NCBI RefSeq assembly: GCF_040207125.1
Contig: NZ_CP157940.1
Coordinates: 1,674,001-1,738,000, forward strand
Direction of reading: 5' to 3'
DNA length: 64,000 nt
From: Lacrimispora sp. BS-2
Lineage (GTDB): Bacteria > Bacillota > Clostridia > Lachnospirales > Lachnospiraceae
Shown here: positions 9,412 through 17,681 of the stretch, one piece after another
How the letters are laid out: every line of letters starts with the position of its first letter
Numbering within the stretch: position 1 is the first letter of the stretch
Program-made: the position numbers and the translations under genes
The notes under the pieces: generated by a model
Database searches by the model: none
What the model saw: the letters and a program-made list of their open reading frames with translations, nothing else
What the model was told of the DNA's origin: nothing

Positions 9412-10188
9412 TTAAAATTTAAAGGAATAATAATAAGACTTCCCCTTTTCCGTCAGCCGCCGGATATCTACCTTAAAGATATCACTGATACAGCTATGAA
9501 CCCTGCGGTCGAAGGCTTCCTCATAAGCGACCACCTTTCCCTTTTCCATCACAGCCAGCCGGTCTGAATAATTAAGAGCCAGATTGAGATCATGTAAAAC
9601 CAGAACAATGGTCTTTCCAAGCTTCCTGTTTAAGCTGCTGATAAGCTCCATAATTTCGTAGGAAACATGAATATCAAGATAGGTTGTGGGTTCATCCAGA
9701 AAAATGACCGGAGTATCCTGAGCCAGCACCATGGCGAGAAAAACGCGCTGGCGCTCTCCCCCAGAAAGCTGGCGCATGTTTTTGTTTCGAAGCGACTGGC
9801 AGCAGGTCATTTTCATGGCATATTCCGCCAGCCGCTTATCCTCTGCAGAAGAAAAACTGACCGGAGACTGATGAGGATATCTTCCTGACATCACCGCATC
9901 TTCCACTGCCATATCCGGGATGTGGCTGCTTTGAAGCAGCACGGATACGTTCCTGGCAAACTCCTTCCGTTTCATGCCGCCGATCTCTTTATTCTCTAAA
10001 AACACCTTTCCCTTATCAGGCTGCAAAAGCCGGGAAGAAAGTTTTAACACGGTGCTCTTTCCGCATCCATTGGGTCCGACGATGGTGGTTATCTTTCCTT
10101 TTTCAAAATTTAAGTCCATATCACGGATCAGCGGCTGCCTGTTATAAGAATAAGTCACATCCTCAAGCCTGATCATAATTTCCATCAT
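9412..10188 (-). CDS. FecE/BtuD-type ABC importer ATP-binding protein
   Basis: A 258-residue ATPase of iron-siderophore/haem/cobalamin importers. Walker A is GPNGCGKST, the signature is LSGGERQRV, Walker B is VIFLDEPTTYLD, and the H-loop is VLHDLNLAL. It is the last gene of a leftward set of radical SAM protein, binding lipoprotein, permease and ATPase. The chosen ATG overlaps the permease stop as ATGA, and an in-frame ATG at 10176 is a possible alternative. Substrate not determined by sequence; the FecCDE family handles iron chelates, corrinoids and haem. Confidence 0.9.
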   Translation of the reverse strand: MMEIMIRLEDVTYSYNRQPLIRDMDLNFEKGKITTIVGPNGCGKSTVLKLSSRLLQPDKGKVFLENKEIGGMKRKEFARNVSVLLQSSHIPDMAVEDAVMSGRYPHQSPVSFSSAEDKRLAEYAMKMTCCQSLRNKNMRQLSGGERQRVFLAMVLAQDTPVIFLDEPTTYLDIHVSYEIMELISSLNRKLGKTIVLVLHDLNLALNYSDRLAVMEKGKVVAYEEAFDRRVHSCISDIFKVDIRRLTEKGKSYYYSFKF

Positions 10189-11177
10189 TCCTTCCGCCTG
10201 TTTTTAAGAATCAGATAAAGAAAAAACGGTCCTCCCATAAAGGACATCAAAATACCCACCGGCAGCTCATAAGGCAGAAATAAGGTCCTTGCCAGCAAAT
10301 CACATAAAATAACGAACATCCCTCCTGTCAGGGCGCTGGCAGGGAGGACGAACCGGTTGTCCTTGCCGATCATTAATTTTACCCCATGGGGAACCAGCAG
10401 GCCTGCAAAGCCGATCATACCGGCAAAGCTGACGGCCGCGCCTGCAAGGATGGCTGCAATGGCCAGGTAGATGCACCGGCAGGCATTTACATTCATGCCC
10501 AGGGCTTTTGCGCTGTCCCCGCCAAGATTTAAAATGTTAAGACCCTTGGAACAGAGCATCGCCAGAATAAAGCCTGCAATAATAAAAACCGAGGGATAAA
10601 CAAGAACATTTGAAGTAACAGAGGATAGTCCTCCTACCAGAAAATTTCCCGCACCTACGTAAGCATCCGGGTATAAAATCATAACCGTATTCATTCCCGC
10701 GCTGAAAATACTGTTAACCGCAAAGCCTGTTAAAACCAGAAGGACTCTTGACAATCTGCCGGTCATGGTAATGGCAAGAACCAGCATACAGGCAAGGAGT
10801 GCACCGAAAAATGCCGATAAAGGCAGGAAAAGCGGGTCTGGCGGCAGAAATGCAGATGCCAGCAGAACAAAAAATCCTGCCCCTGCATTTACTCCTATGA
10901 TATTAGGGCTTGCCAGAGGATTGTTTAACACGGACTGAATGATCCCACCGGACACCGAAAGGGCACTTCCTGCAAGAAGGGCGGCTGTAACTCTCGGCAG
11001 GCGGATCGTAAGGAGGATCCGGTATAAAAAATCATCAGCATCCCCAGCGGTCAGGGTTGCAATGAGATCAGATGGCCTGATATTGCTGGTTCCAAGGCAC
11101 AGTCCCAGCAAAATTGAAACCACAAGTCCTGCCGCCGACAAAAGGATAAGCAGCCCCGCCTTTTTATTTCTTTCCAT
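10185..11177 (-). CDS. FecCD/BtuC-type ABC importer permease
   Basis: A roughly 330-residue, multi-spanning permease. It begins MERNKKAGLLILLSAAGL, chosen because a GGAGA site lies about 8 nt upstream and the longer reading has no hydrophobic or positively charged start. Motifs of the family are LPRVTAALLAGSALSVSGG, LASPNIIGVNAGAGF and IGFAGLLVPHGVK. It overlaps the binding-protein gene by 14 bp, so the two are translationally coupled. Forms the membrane channel of the importer with the adjacent ATPase. Confidence 0.9.
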   Translation of the reverse strand: MERNKKAGLLILLSAAGLVVSILLGLCLGTSNIRPSDLIATLTAGDADDFLYRILLTIRLPRVTAALLAGSALSVSGGIIQSVLNNPLASPNIIGVNAGAGFFVLLASAFLPPDPLFLPLSAFFGALLACMLVLAITMTGRLSRVLLVLTGFAVNSIFSAGMNTVMILYPDAYVGAGNFLVGGLSSVTSNVLVYPSVFIIAGFILAMLCSKGLNILNLGGDSAKALGMNVNACRCIYLAIAAILAGAAVSFAGMIGFAGLLVPHGVKLMIGKDNRFVLPASALTGGMFVILCDLLARTLFLPYELPVGILMSFMGGPFFLYLILKNRRKE

Positions 11178-12108
11178 AAAGAATCTCCGAAAGGTATTGA
11201 TAGCTTTCTCCCCATTTTTCATTGGGTTTATAAAGGAACTTTTCCTTTGGCAGAAGAATGTAACGGTTATTTTTGACGGCAGTAAGGCCATTCCATGCCG
11301 GATTCTTTTCAATGCTTTCCTCTAAATTTTTCATTGCAAGGGCATCGTCATTTCCCATGGGGATCACAAAAATATAATCCGGATCTTCTTTTATGATGCT
11401 TTCCATGCTGAACTCCTTTAACAGGCTCTGATTCTCGTCGGCTATATTTTTACAGCCCAGGTCATGTAACATTTTTCCTGTCATGGTCCTGGAATTTTGC
11501 GCCACCGCTCCACCGGAGTAAGTTATGAGAAGTAAAACAGAGGGCGGCTCCTGATTCTTTGTGCCGGCAAGGATTTCCTCAATCTCTGTTTTTATATCCA
11601 AACCTTTTTTCTGATACATCTCTTTTCTCCCGGTTATTTCCGTACAGGTTTTAAGCATGGACAGATAGTCTTCAAAATATGTCACTTTAAAATAAGCAGC
11701 CGTAATACCTGCCTGTTTCAAAACCTCTTTGAGCGCTGTATGTTCCTTGGTTTCTGATGACAATAAAACCAGCTCCGGATTTAAAGCTATGATTTTTTCC
11801 ACATTGGGACTGTTATATTTCCCTACAGAAACAGTTTCCTCTGAAAGTTCCATCCCTCTTTCATTAAATGCATCGTCCGTAACACCGGAAAGCCTGCCTC
11901 CGGCTGCCTGCCAGACTTCTGCAAAGCTCCCCATTAAAGCCACCACATGCTCCGGATTCCTGACCGCCACCTCCTGGCCCAGGGCATCGGTAAAGCAATA
12001 CCCCTCCGGTATCTCATCAACCGGTTTCCCAGTCCTGCCGCCGCATCCGGCAAGCATATTTACTATCACAAAAAGCATCACTGCATACACCATGGTTATT
12101 TTCTTCAA
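11164..12108 (-). CDS. FecB/BtuF-type ABC substrate-binding lipoprotein
   Basis: A binding protein of about 314 residues. A signal peptide (LKKITMVYAVMLFVIV) ends in the lipobox LAGC, so it is anchored to the membrane outside the cell. The body has the helical-backbone metal receptor pattern (HVVALMGSFAEVWQAAGG near the start, ALNPELVLLSSE). I place the start at TTG 12106-12108. It overlaps the upstream radical SAM stop as TTGA and gives a normal signal peptide; upstream Met codons would add an unusual charged extension. Delivers an unknown iron, corrinoid or haem-type ligand to the permease. Start moderately certain, family secure. Confidence 0.85.
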   Translation of the reverse strand: MKKITMVYAVMLFVIVNMLAGCGGRTGKPVDEIPEGYCFTDALGQEVAVRNPEHVVALMGSFAEVWQAAGGRLSGVTDDAFNERGMELSEETVSVGKYNSPNVEKIIALNPELVLLSSETKEHTALKEVLKQAGITAAYFKVTYFEDYLSMLKTCTEITGRKEMYQKKGLDIKTEIEEILAGTKNQEPPSVLLLITYSGGAVAQNSRTMTGKMLHDLGCKNIADENQSLLKEFSMESIIKEDPDYIFVIPMGNDDALAMKNLEESIEKNPAWNGLTAVKNNRYILLPKEKFLYKPNEKWGESYQYLSEILYGKK

Positions 12109-13118
12109 TTTATCAAGAAACCTCCCTTGCATAATTGTTTTCCGTAAGCGCAATAGCTGTCTTCCGACATATAATCACCGTCATTATAATATCCTGCCCG
12201 AGCGCGGCAGCCTCCGCACTCTTTCCCGTATATGCAGTCACGGCATGTCCCCTTGTAATCCCGGGTGCGCAGGGTTTTAAACAGGCTGCTGTTTTTCCAT
12301 ATCTCATCAAAGGGTTCTTTGCGGACATCTCCTGCTTCCTCGATCATATAGGCACAGGGGCGGACCTTTCCTACAGGGCTTACCACGCAGTAGGAAAGCC
12401 CGGCGAGACAGCCTCTGGTAAAGCGGGTATCCACCTCCAACTCCTTTGCCACTCTGGTAAATTGAGGGGCGCAGGTAGGCTTTATATCAATGGGAACCTC
12501 CTTCTGCTTCTTCATAATGGTCTTAAGAAGTCTTTCGTACTCCATAACTTTCAGCGAAGTTTCTTCCAGATATCTCCCCCTGCCAACGGGAATCAGAAAA
12601 AACAGGTAATTGGCTACCGCACCTGATTTCACGCTGAAATCAATGATATCTTCCACTTCTTCCTGATTCCAATCCATGATCGTCGTATGTATCTGAAAGG
12701 GCAAGCCGGCTTTTTTACAATTCCCGATCCCTTCTAAGGTCAGCCGGTATGCATTCTCATCTCCCCTGAACCTGTTATGCTTTTGTTCATCCAGGCTGTC
12801 AAGGCTGATTCCCATAACTGCTGCTCCGCATTTTTTCAGCCTTTTGGCCGCCTCCTCAGTAATCAGCATTCCATTGGTACCAAAAACAGGCCGAAGGCCC
12901 GCACCGGCCGCATAGGATACCAGGGTATAAATGTCCGGGCGCATCAGCGGCTCCCCTCCGCTGAATATCATAATGCGAAAACCGGTCCCGGCGATTTCAT
13001 CGATCAGCTTTTTGGCTTCCTCCGTTGTTAATTCATCCGCCTTTTTACTGCCGGCATCCTGGTAACAATGCCTGCATTTAAGATTACACTGGTTTGTTGT
13101 CATCCATGAAACAATCAT
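12105..13118 (-). CDS. Radical SAM/SPASM protein, NirJ/AhbC/AhbD-like
   Basis: A 337-residue radical SAM enzyme. CNLKCRHC (about residues 12-19) binds the catalytic 4Fe-4S cluster and FSGGEPLMRPD follows. The C-terminal SPASM region has CVVSPVGKVRPCAYM and then CRDCIYGKECGGCRARAG with GDYMSEDSYC. This pattern resembles NirJ and AhbC/AhbD haem-pathway enzymes, which modify tetrapyrrole side chains, but peptide-modifying relatives exist too. No peptide precursor gene was seen nearby. It is the first gene of the leftward importer operon and diverges from the 13496-16457 operon, suggesting a shared cofactor role. Confidence 0.8.
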   Translation of the reverse strand: MIVSWMTTNQCNLKCRHCYQDAGSKKADELTTEEAKKLIDEIAGTGFRIMIFSGGEPLMRPDIYTLVSYAAGAGLRPVFGTNGMLITEEAAKRLKKCGAAVMGISLDSLDEQKHNRFRGDENAYRLTLEGIGNCKKAGLPFQIHTTIMDWNQEEVEDIIDFSVKSGAVANYLFFLIPVGRGRYLEETSLKVMEYERLLKTIMKKQKEVPIDIKPTCAPQFTRVAKELEVDTRFTRGCLAGLSYCVVSPVGKVRPCAYMIEEAGDVRKEPFDEIWKNSSLFKTLRTRDYKGTCRDCIYGKECGGCRARAGYYNDGDYMSEDSYCAYGKQLCKGGFLIN

Positions 13119-13495
13119 ATGCTTTCTCCTTGTACTATACTTAAACCATTTAATTCATCTTAATTGCATCAGTCCCTTTTCATTCCATAAATTTTTGATT
13201 TTTTATCAGCACTATAAAAAACGCTCTTTACAGTACCTTCTATATTTAATTGGAAAAACAGCATTTTGGAAGCTGCATCCATTATAAATTCCTGCATTCC
13301 GGCCCCAAAACCTGTGGAAATACAGATAAATTTTTTAACCTTTCAAGAAAAACAGGCATAATTTTACTGAATCTAATAAATATTATCAATTACAATTCCT
13401 TATACGTTGTAATTACAACAACCAAATAGGAAATCACATGCTATGATATATATATCGAATAACCCAGACTTTATCACATATAGAAAGGACAAAAC
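13119..13495. promoter_or_regulatory. Divergent promoter region with overlapping palindromes
   Basis: This 377-bp region separates two divergent operons. It contains the perfect 14-bp palindrome GTTGTAATTACAAC at 13406-13419, overlapping an inverted repeat AATTACAA (13388-13395) / TTGTAATT (13407-13414). A possible -10 (TATGAT, 13442-13447) for the rightward genes lies just downstream, so a regulator bound here could control the rightward operon and perhaps both. No gene seen. Confidence 0.5.
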
Positions 13496-14749
13496 ATGGC
13501 ACATTATATAAAAGCTACCGACACCATTTACGATATCACTGAAAAATACCCCGAGACAATCGGACTGTTTGTTACAAATGGTTTTGAGCAATTAAAAAAT
13601 CCAGTCATGCGCAGCACTCTTGGAAAGACGGTCACTCTGGAAATGGCTTTATCCATGCGAAAGCTCAATCAGGAGCTTTTCATGGAAAAGCTGGAAGAAA
13701 CCATTAAGCAAAACCTCCCGGACCTCACCTCCGGGCTTGCACCTGCGAGAAAAGAAGGCGGAGGGGATATCCGCATTGAAGGCGTACTCCCCTGCCCCAT
13801 CCGCCTTCCCCTTCTGGAAAAATTCGAAGCCTGGATGGCTTCCCAAAAAGATTCCATGGACTATAAGGTTGACTACAATTTAAAATCCGCCAACCTTGGA
13901 CTGGATGATGTAAAGGAACGGATCATCGCCGCAGACGGCAATGCAGATGCCTTGTCAGATCTCTATCTTTCGGCTGGCTTTGACTTGTTCTTTGATAAAA
14001 ACCTTATGGGACGCTACCGGGATTCCGGTACATTTGAAGATATTTCAGATATTGAGCAGATAAATCCTGATTTTGACAATGATGCCATTTCATTAAAGGA
14101 CCCAAAGAACCAATATGCCATCATCGGCATCGTTCCGGCGGTTATTATGGTAAATACCGCTGTTTTAGGAGACCGTCCTTTTCCCGAAAGCTGGGCGGAT
14201 TTAATGAAGCCGGAATTTGAAAACAGCGTCAGCATGCCTATGAAGGACTTAGACATGTTCAATGCATTTTTGCTGCACATCCACCGGTATTACGGGAATG
14301 AGGGCATTGAAAAGATGGGAAAAGCTCTTTTGCGCAGCATGCATCCGGCCCAAATGGTAAAATCCCATATTTCAAAGGAAGGAAATAAGGTTCCTGCCGT
14401 TACGATTTCCCCATACTTTTTTGCCAGCATGGCAGATGAGAAAAGTCCTCTCCGTCCCGTATGGCCAAAGGATGGGGCGATCATCAGCCCGATTTTCCTT
14501 TTGGCAAGATCAAAGAACAGGGAAAAGGTCAAGCCATTTGTGGACTTCCTGTATTCCAAAGAAATAGGTGAAATCCTCTCCTCTAACGGAAAATTTCCTT
14601 CTACCAATCCGCTGGTAAACAACCACTTAAAACCTGATCAGAAATTCATGTGGCTTGGCTGGGATTATATTCACAGCCACGATATTGGAGAGCTGATCAA
14701 AACTACAGAGCGGCTGTTTTATCAGGCAGCAGAAAAGGAGGCTTTATGA
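13496..14749 (+). CDS. DUF1858 plus substrate-binding-fold protein, cytoplasmic
   Basis: A 417-residue protein. Residues about 1-65 match the DUF1858 pattern (IYDITEKYPETIGLFVTNGF, hydrophobic i/i+4 spacing). Residues about 90-415 look like a bacterial ABC substrate-binding fold, with DLFFDKNLMG, AIIGIVPAVIMVN, FPESWADLMKPEFEN and ARSKNREKVKPFVDF, as in iron- or spermidine-type binding proteins. There is no signal peptide, lipobox or membrane segment, so it should stay in the cytoplasm, which is unusual for a binding protein. ATG follows an AAAGGAC site. It overlaps the GTPase gene as ATGA. Function unknown; I infer a ligand carrier for the following GTPase and ATPase. Confidence 0.8.
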   Translation: MAHYIKATDTIYDITEKYPETIGLFVTNGFEQLKNPVMRSTLGKTVTLEMALSMRKLNQELFMEKLEETIKQNLPDLTSGLAPARKEGGGDIRIEGVLPCPIRLPLLEKFEAWMASQKDSMDYKVDYNLKSANLGLDDVKERIIAADGNADALSDLYLSAGFDLFFDKNLMGRYRDSGTFEDISDIEQINPDFDNDAISLKDPKNQYAIIGIVPAVIMVNTAVLGDRPFPESWADLMKPEFENSVSMPMKDLDMFNAFLLHIHRYYGNEGIEKMGKALLRSMHPAQMVKSHISKEGNKVPAVTISPYFFASMADEKSPLRPVWPKDGAIISPIFLLARSKNREKVKPFVDFLYSKEIGEILSSNGKFPSTNPLVNNHLKPDQKFMWLGWDYIHSHDIGELIKTTERLFYQAAEKEAL

Positions 14750-15447
14750 ATCTGATTATTGTATCAGGCCCCCCTTCCTCCGGGAAGACGTCTGTGATCT
14801 TAAAAACCATTGCTTCTTATCAGAACAGGAATATAAAGGTGGGTGTTGTCAAATTTGACTGCCTTTATACCGATGACGATGCCGCTTATGAAAAAGCCGG
14901 TATACCGGTAAAAAAGGGACTTTCCGGCGCCTTATGTCCCGACCATTTCTTTGCTTCCAATATCGAAGAGGTGGTAAATTGGGGCAATGAGGAAAAGCTG
15001 GACTTACTCATTACTGAATCTGCCGGTCTTTGCAACCGCTGTTCTCCTTATTTAAAGGAAATCAAGGGAGTCTGTGTCATTGACAATCTTTCCGGCATCA
15101 ATACCCCGAAAAAAATCGGTCCTATGTTAAAATCTGCTGATTTTGTGGTGATTACAAAGGGGGATATTGTCTCCCAGGCGGAGCGTGAGGTTTTTGCTTC
15201 CTGCGTAAGCTCCGTAAATCCCCGAGCAGTCACCATGCATGTAAATGGCCTGACCGGGCAGGGTGCCTATGAGCTGGGAAGCCTTCTTTATGATGAAAAC
15301 CAGAACATCGAATCCGTCCAGGGCATGCAGCTTCGCTTTCCCATGCCTTCCGCCCTCTGCTCCTATTGTCTTGGAGAAACAAGGATCGGAGAAGCATTTC
15401 AGATGGGAAACGTTAAAAAAATCAATTTGGGGGCAGATAAAACATGA
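14746..15447 (+). CDS. G3E/HypB-UreG-like P-loop GTPase with CxxC motifs
   Basis: A 233-residue nucleotide-binding protein. Walker A GPPSSGKT (residues 8-15) and TKGD (137-140) in the G4 position suggest GTP use. ESAGLCNRC (91-99) places a CxxC straight after the switch-like ESAG, CPDH is at 64-67, and CSYC is at 205-208. Metallochaperone GTPases such as HypB, UreG and CobW use similar architecture to load Ni, Co or Zn. The start ATG overlaps the preceding stop, and its own stop overlaps the next start, both as ATGA. A metal or cofactor insertion role is inferred; it does not match HypB or UreG closely enough to name. Confidence 0.8.
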   Translation: MNLIIVSGPPSSGKTSVILKTIASYQNRNIKVGVVKFDCLYTDDDAAYEKAGIPVKKGLSGALCPDHFFASNIEEVVNWGNEEKLDLLITESAGLCNRCSPYLKEIKGVCVIDNLSGINTPKKIGPMLKSADFVVITKGDIVSQAEREVFASCVSSVNPRAVTMHVNGLTGQGAYELGSLLYDENQNIESVQGMQLRFPMPSALCSYCLGETRIGEAFQMGNVKKINLGADKT

Positions 15448-16457
15448 TGGAATTAAGCTTAGACCAGCTTCTTAAAGAGTATCCCTTTGTAAACGCATAC
15501 TTTGAACAAAATAAACTGGATATTGCCGGATACGGGGATAAAACTTTTCGGGAGTTTTTAGATCATTTTACAGAGGAAGAATTGGAGGACCAGGCCATTG
15601 ACAGGGAAAAGCTCCTGTCCGATCTTCCTGTCTATTTAGAGCAGATGAGTGCATTTCTGGGGCTTGAAAAGAGCAACCGGGTCCTTTCCATGACAATCCT
15701 GGCGGGATATGACAAATCCGGCAATCCGGAAGGCTTTTCAGAGCTTACGGTGGAAACCTCTCAGATCATTTCTATCGTAGGACCTACGGGGTCCGGCAAA
15801 AGCCGCCTTTTGGCGGATATCGAATGGGCGGCGCAAAGGGATACGCCTACAGGCCGCAGCATTTTGATCAATGGAAAGAAGCCGGATAATAAATGGCGTT
15901 TTTCCTCCAACAACCGGTTGGTGGCACAGCTGTCCCAGAACATGAATTTTGTCATGGACCTTACGGTAGAGGAATTTTTAAGGATGCACGCCGTAAGCCG
16001 TCTGGTAGAGGACCCCCAGACTGTAATTGAACAGATTATCCTGGCCGCCAATGATCTGGCGGGAGAAAAATTTGACTTAACCACTCCTGTCACCAGCTTA
16101 AGCGGAGGACAGTCCAGAGCCCTGATGATCGCAGATACCGCTATCTTAAGCTCTTCTCCCATTGTTCTCATCGATGAGATCGAAAATGCCGGGATCGACC
16201 GCAAAAAAGCTCTTGAGCTGTTGATTTCTTCCGATAAGATCGTGTTAATGGCAACTCACGACCCTCTTCTGGCGCTTATGGCAGACAAACGGATCATCAT
16301 TAAAAACGGGGGAATCAGCAAAGTCTTAGATACTAATGAGGAAGAAAAGCTCTTGTTAGAGGAACTTGAAAAAATGGATTCCCTGATACAGACTGCACGT
16401 CAGGAGCTGCGTAAGGGAAGTACCTTGTCTGGGAAAACCCTGAACATGGAGATATAA
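15444..16457 (+). CDS. Soluble ABC-type ATPase with DUF1858-like N-terminus
   Basis: A 337-residue ATPase. Residues about 1-45 (LSLDQLLKEYPFVNAYFEQN, then FREFLDHF) resemble the DUF1858 segment of the first gene of this operon. The ABC domain follows: Walker A GPTGSGKS, signature LSGGQSRAL, Walker B IVLIDEIENAG, H-loop MATHDPLL. A helical, acidic tail closes it. No membrane permease is encoded with it, so it is more like an energy module of an assembly or repair complex (compare the soluble ATPases of cofactor activation systems) than of a transporter. Stop is followed by a strong terminator. Role unknown. Confidence 0.8.
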   Translation: MMELSLDQLLKEYPFVNAYFEQNKLDIAGYGDKTFREFLDHFTEEELEDQAIDREKLLSDLPVYLEQMSAFLGLEKSNRVLSMTILAGYDKSGNPEGFSELTVETSQIISIVGPTGSGKSRLLADIEWAAQRDTPTGRSILINGKKPDNKWRFSSNNRLVAQLSQNMNFVMDLTVEEFLRMHAVSRLVEDPQTVIEQIILAANDLAGEKFDLTTPVTSLSGGQSRALMIADTAILSSSPIVLIDEIENAGIDRKKALELLISSDKIVLMATHDPLLALMADKRIIIKNGGISKVLDTNEEEKLLLEELEKMDSLIQTARQELRKGSTLSGKTLNMEI

Positions 16458-16481
16458 TCTTATGTAACAGATAAAAAAAGA

Positions 16482-16541
16482 ATCCTGTCTGGCGGCGGAT
16501 GGGTTCAGACCTCCGCCGACAGACAGGACTTTTCTGTTTTT
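16482..16541 (+). terminator. Terminator of the DUF1858/GTPase/ATPase operon
   Basis: A 17-base stem (16483-16499 with 16512-16528, TCCTGTCTG core, one internal wobble or mismatch) with a loop of about 12 nt, followed by CTTTTCTGTTTTT. It ends the rightward operon and also lies at the 3' side of the leftward dehydrogenase gene. Confidence 0.85.
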
Positions 16542-16601
16542 ATTTCAACGCTGCAATAAATTGGCTGATCGCTTCCAATCCCTCAATCAAAACCTGCCCA
16601 A

Positions 16602-17561
16602 TCATTGATTTACAACGTTCCTTGGCTGTCCCTTCACATAAGACTTTAGATTATCCACTGCAATATCCATCAGTCTCTGTCTCGTCTCTTTCGGAGCCCA
16701 GGCAATATGAGGGGTAATGATACAGTTCTTTGCTTTCAGCAGCGGATTATCTGCCTTCATAGGTTCCACCGATACAACATCAACTGCCGCGCCACCTACT
16801 TTGCCGCTGTTTAATGCTTCCATTATATCCTCTTCCACAATAAGGGGACCTCTGGAGCTGTTGAGAATCATAACATGATCTTTCATTTTCGCTATGGTCT
16901 CTTTATTGATCATTCCCTGAGTCTCAGGAAGAAGGGGGCAATGGAGGGAAATTACATCTGAATTTGCAAGCAGCTCATCCAGATCCGCATAATGGCAGGT
17001 TTCCGATTCCAGGCTTATATTCCTATTTCTGGAACAGGCTAAAATGTTCATACCAAAAGCCTGTGCAATTTTAGCCGTGGCCTGTCCGATTCTTCCATAT
17101 CCAATAATTCCCATGGTTTTTCCCGCCAGTTCTGTTAAAGGGTAATTCCAAAAGCAAAAATCTTCCCTTCTGGTCCATTCCCCTTCCATGACACATTGGG
17201 AATGTGCACCAATGTGATGACACAGCTCCAATAAAAGGGCAATGGTAAACTGGGCAACAGCTTCTGTCCCATATGCAGGGATATTGGACACCGGAATGCC
17301 CTTTTCCTTGGCTGCCTCTACATCCACAACATTGTAGCCGGTTGCCAGCACACCGATGTATTTTATAGCAGGACATGCCTCTAATGTGGATTTACTGACA
17401 GGCGTCTTATTGGTATAGACTATCTCCGCATCGCCGATCCGCTCCACAATCAGCTCCGCCGGAGTCCTGTCATATACCGTAACCTCTCCCAATTCTTCCA
17501 TTCCGCTCCAGGATAAATCTCCGGGATTTTCTGTATATCCGTCTAATATTACGATCTTCAT
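16602..17561 (-). CDS. D-isomer-specific 2-hydroxyacid dehydrogenase
   Basis: A 319-residue NAD-dependent oxidoreductase of the glycerate/hydroxypyruvate/D-lactate dehydrogenase superfamily. The Rossmann motif is GIIGYGRIGQATAKIA (about residues 150-165). The catalytic Arg lies in ILNSSRGPLIVEEDI, and the catalytic His in ITPHIAWAPKETRQR. The N-terminal KYIGVLATGYNVVD is typical of glycerate dehydrogenase (HprA-like) members. Single gene, convergent with the ATPase operon. The substrate 2-keto acid is not predictable. Confidence 0.88.
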   Translation of the reverse strand: MKIVILDGYTENPGDLSWSGMEELGEVTVYDRTPAELIVERIGDAEIVYTNKTPVSKSTLEACPAIKYIGVLATGYNVVDVEAAKEKGIPVSNIPAYGTEAVAQFTIALLLELCHHIGAHSQCVMEGEWTRREDFCFWNYPLTELAGKTMGIIGYGRIGQATAKIAQAFGMNILACSRNRNISLESETCHYADLDELLANSDVISLHCPLLPETQGMINKETIAKMKDHVMILNSSRGPLIVEEDIMEALNSGKVGGAAVDVVSVEPMKADNPLLKAKNCIITPHIAWAPKETRQRLMDIAVDNLKSYVKGQPRNVVNQ

Positions 17562-17681
17562 TTTGCACTTTCTCCTGTCCTGCCGCCGGAATTTTTTGTT
17601 AATCTTTTGGCAAAGTCCGTGTCTGGTTCATGACACGCATTGTACCAATAAAAATGATTTTACCTGTTTTGTTCATATTTC

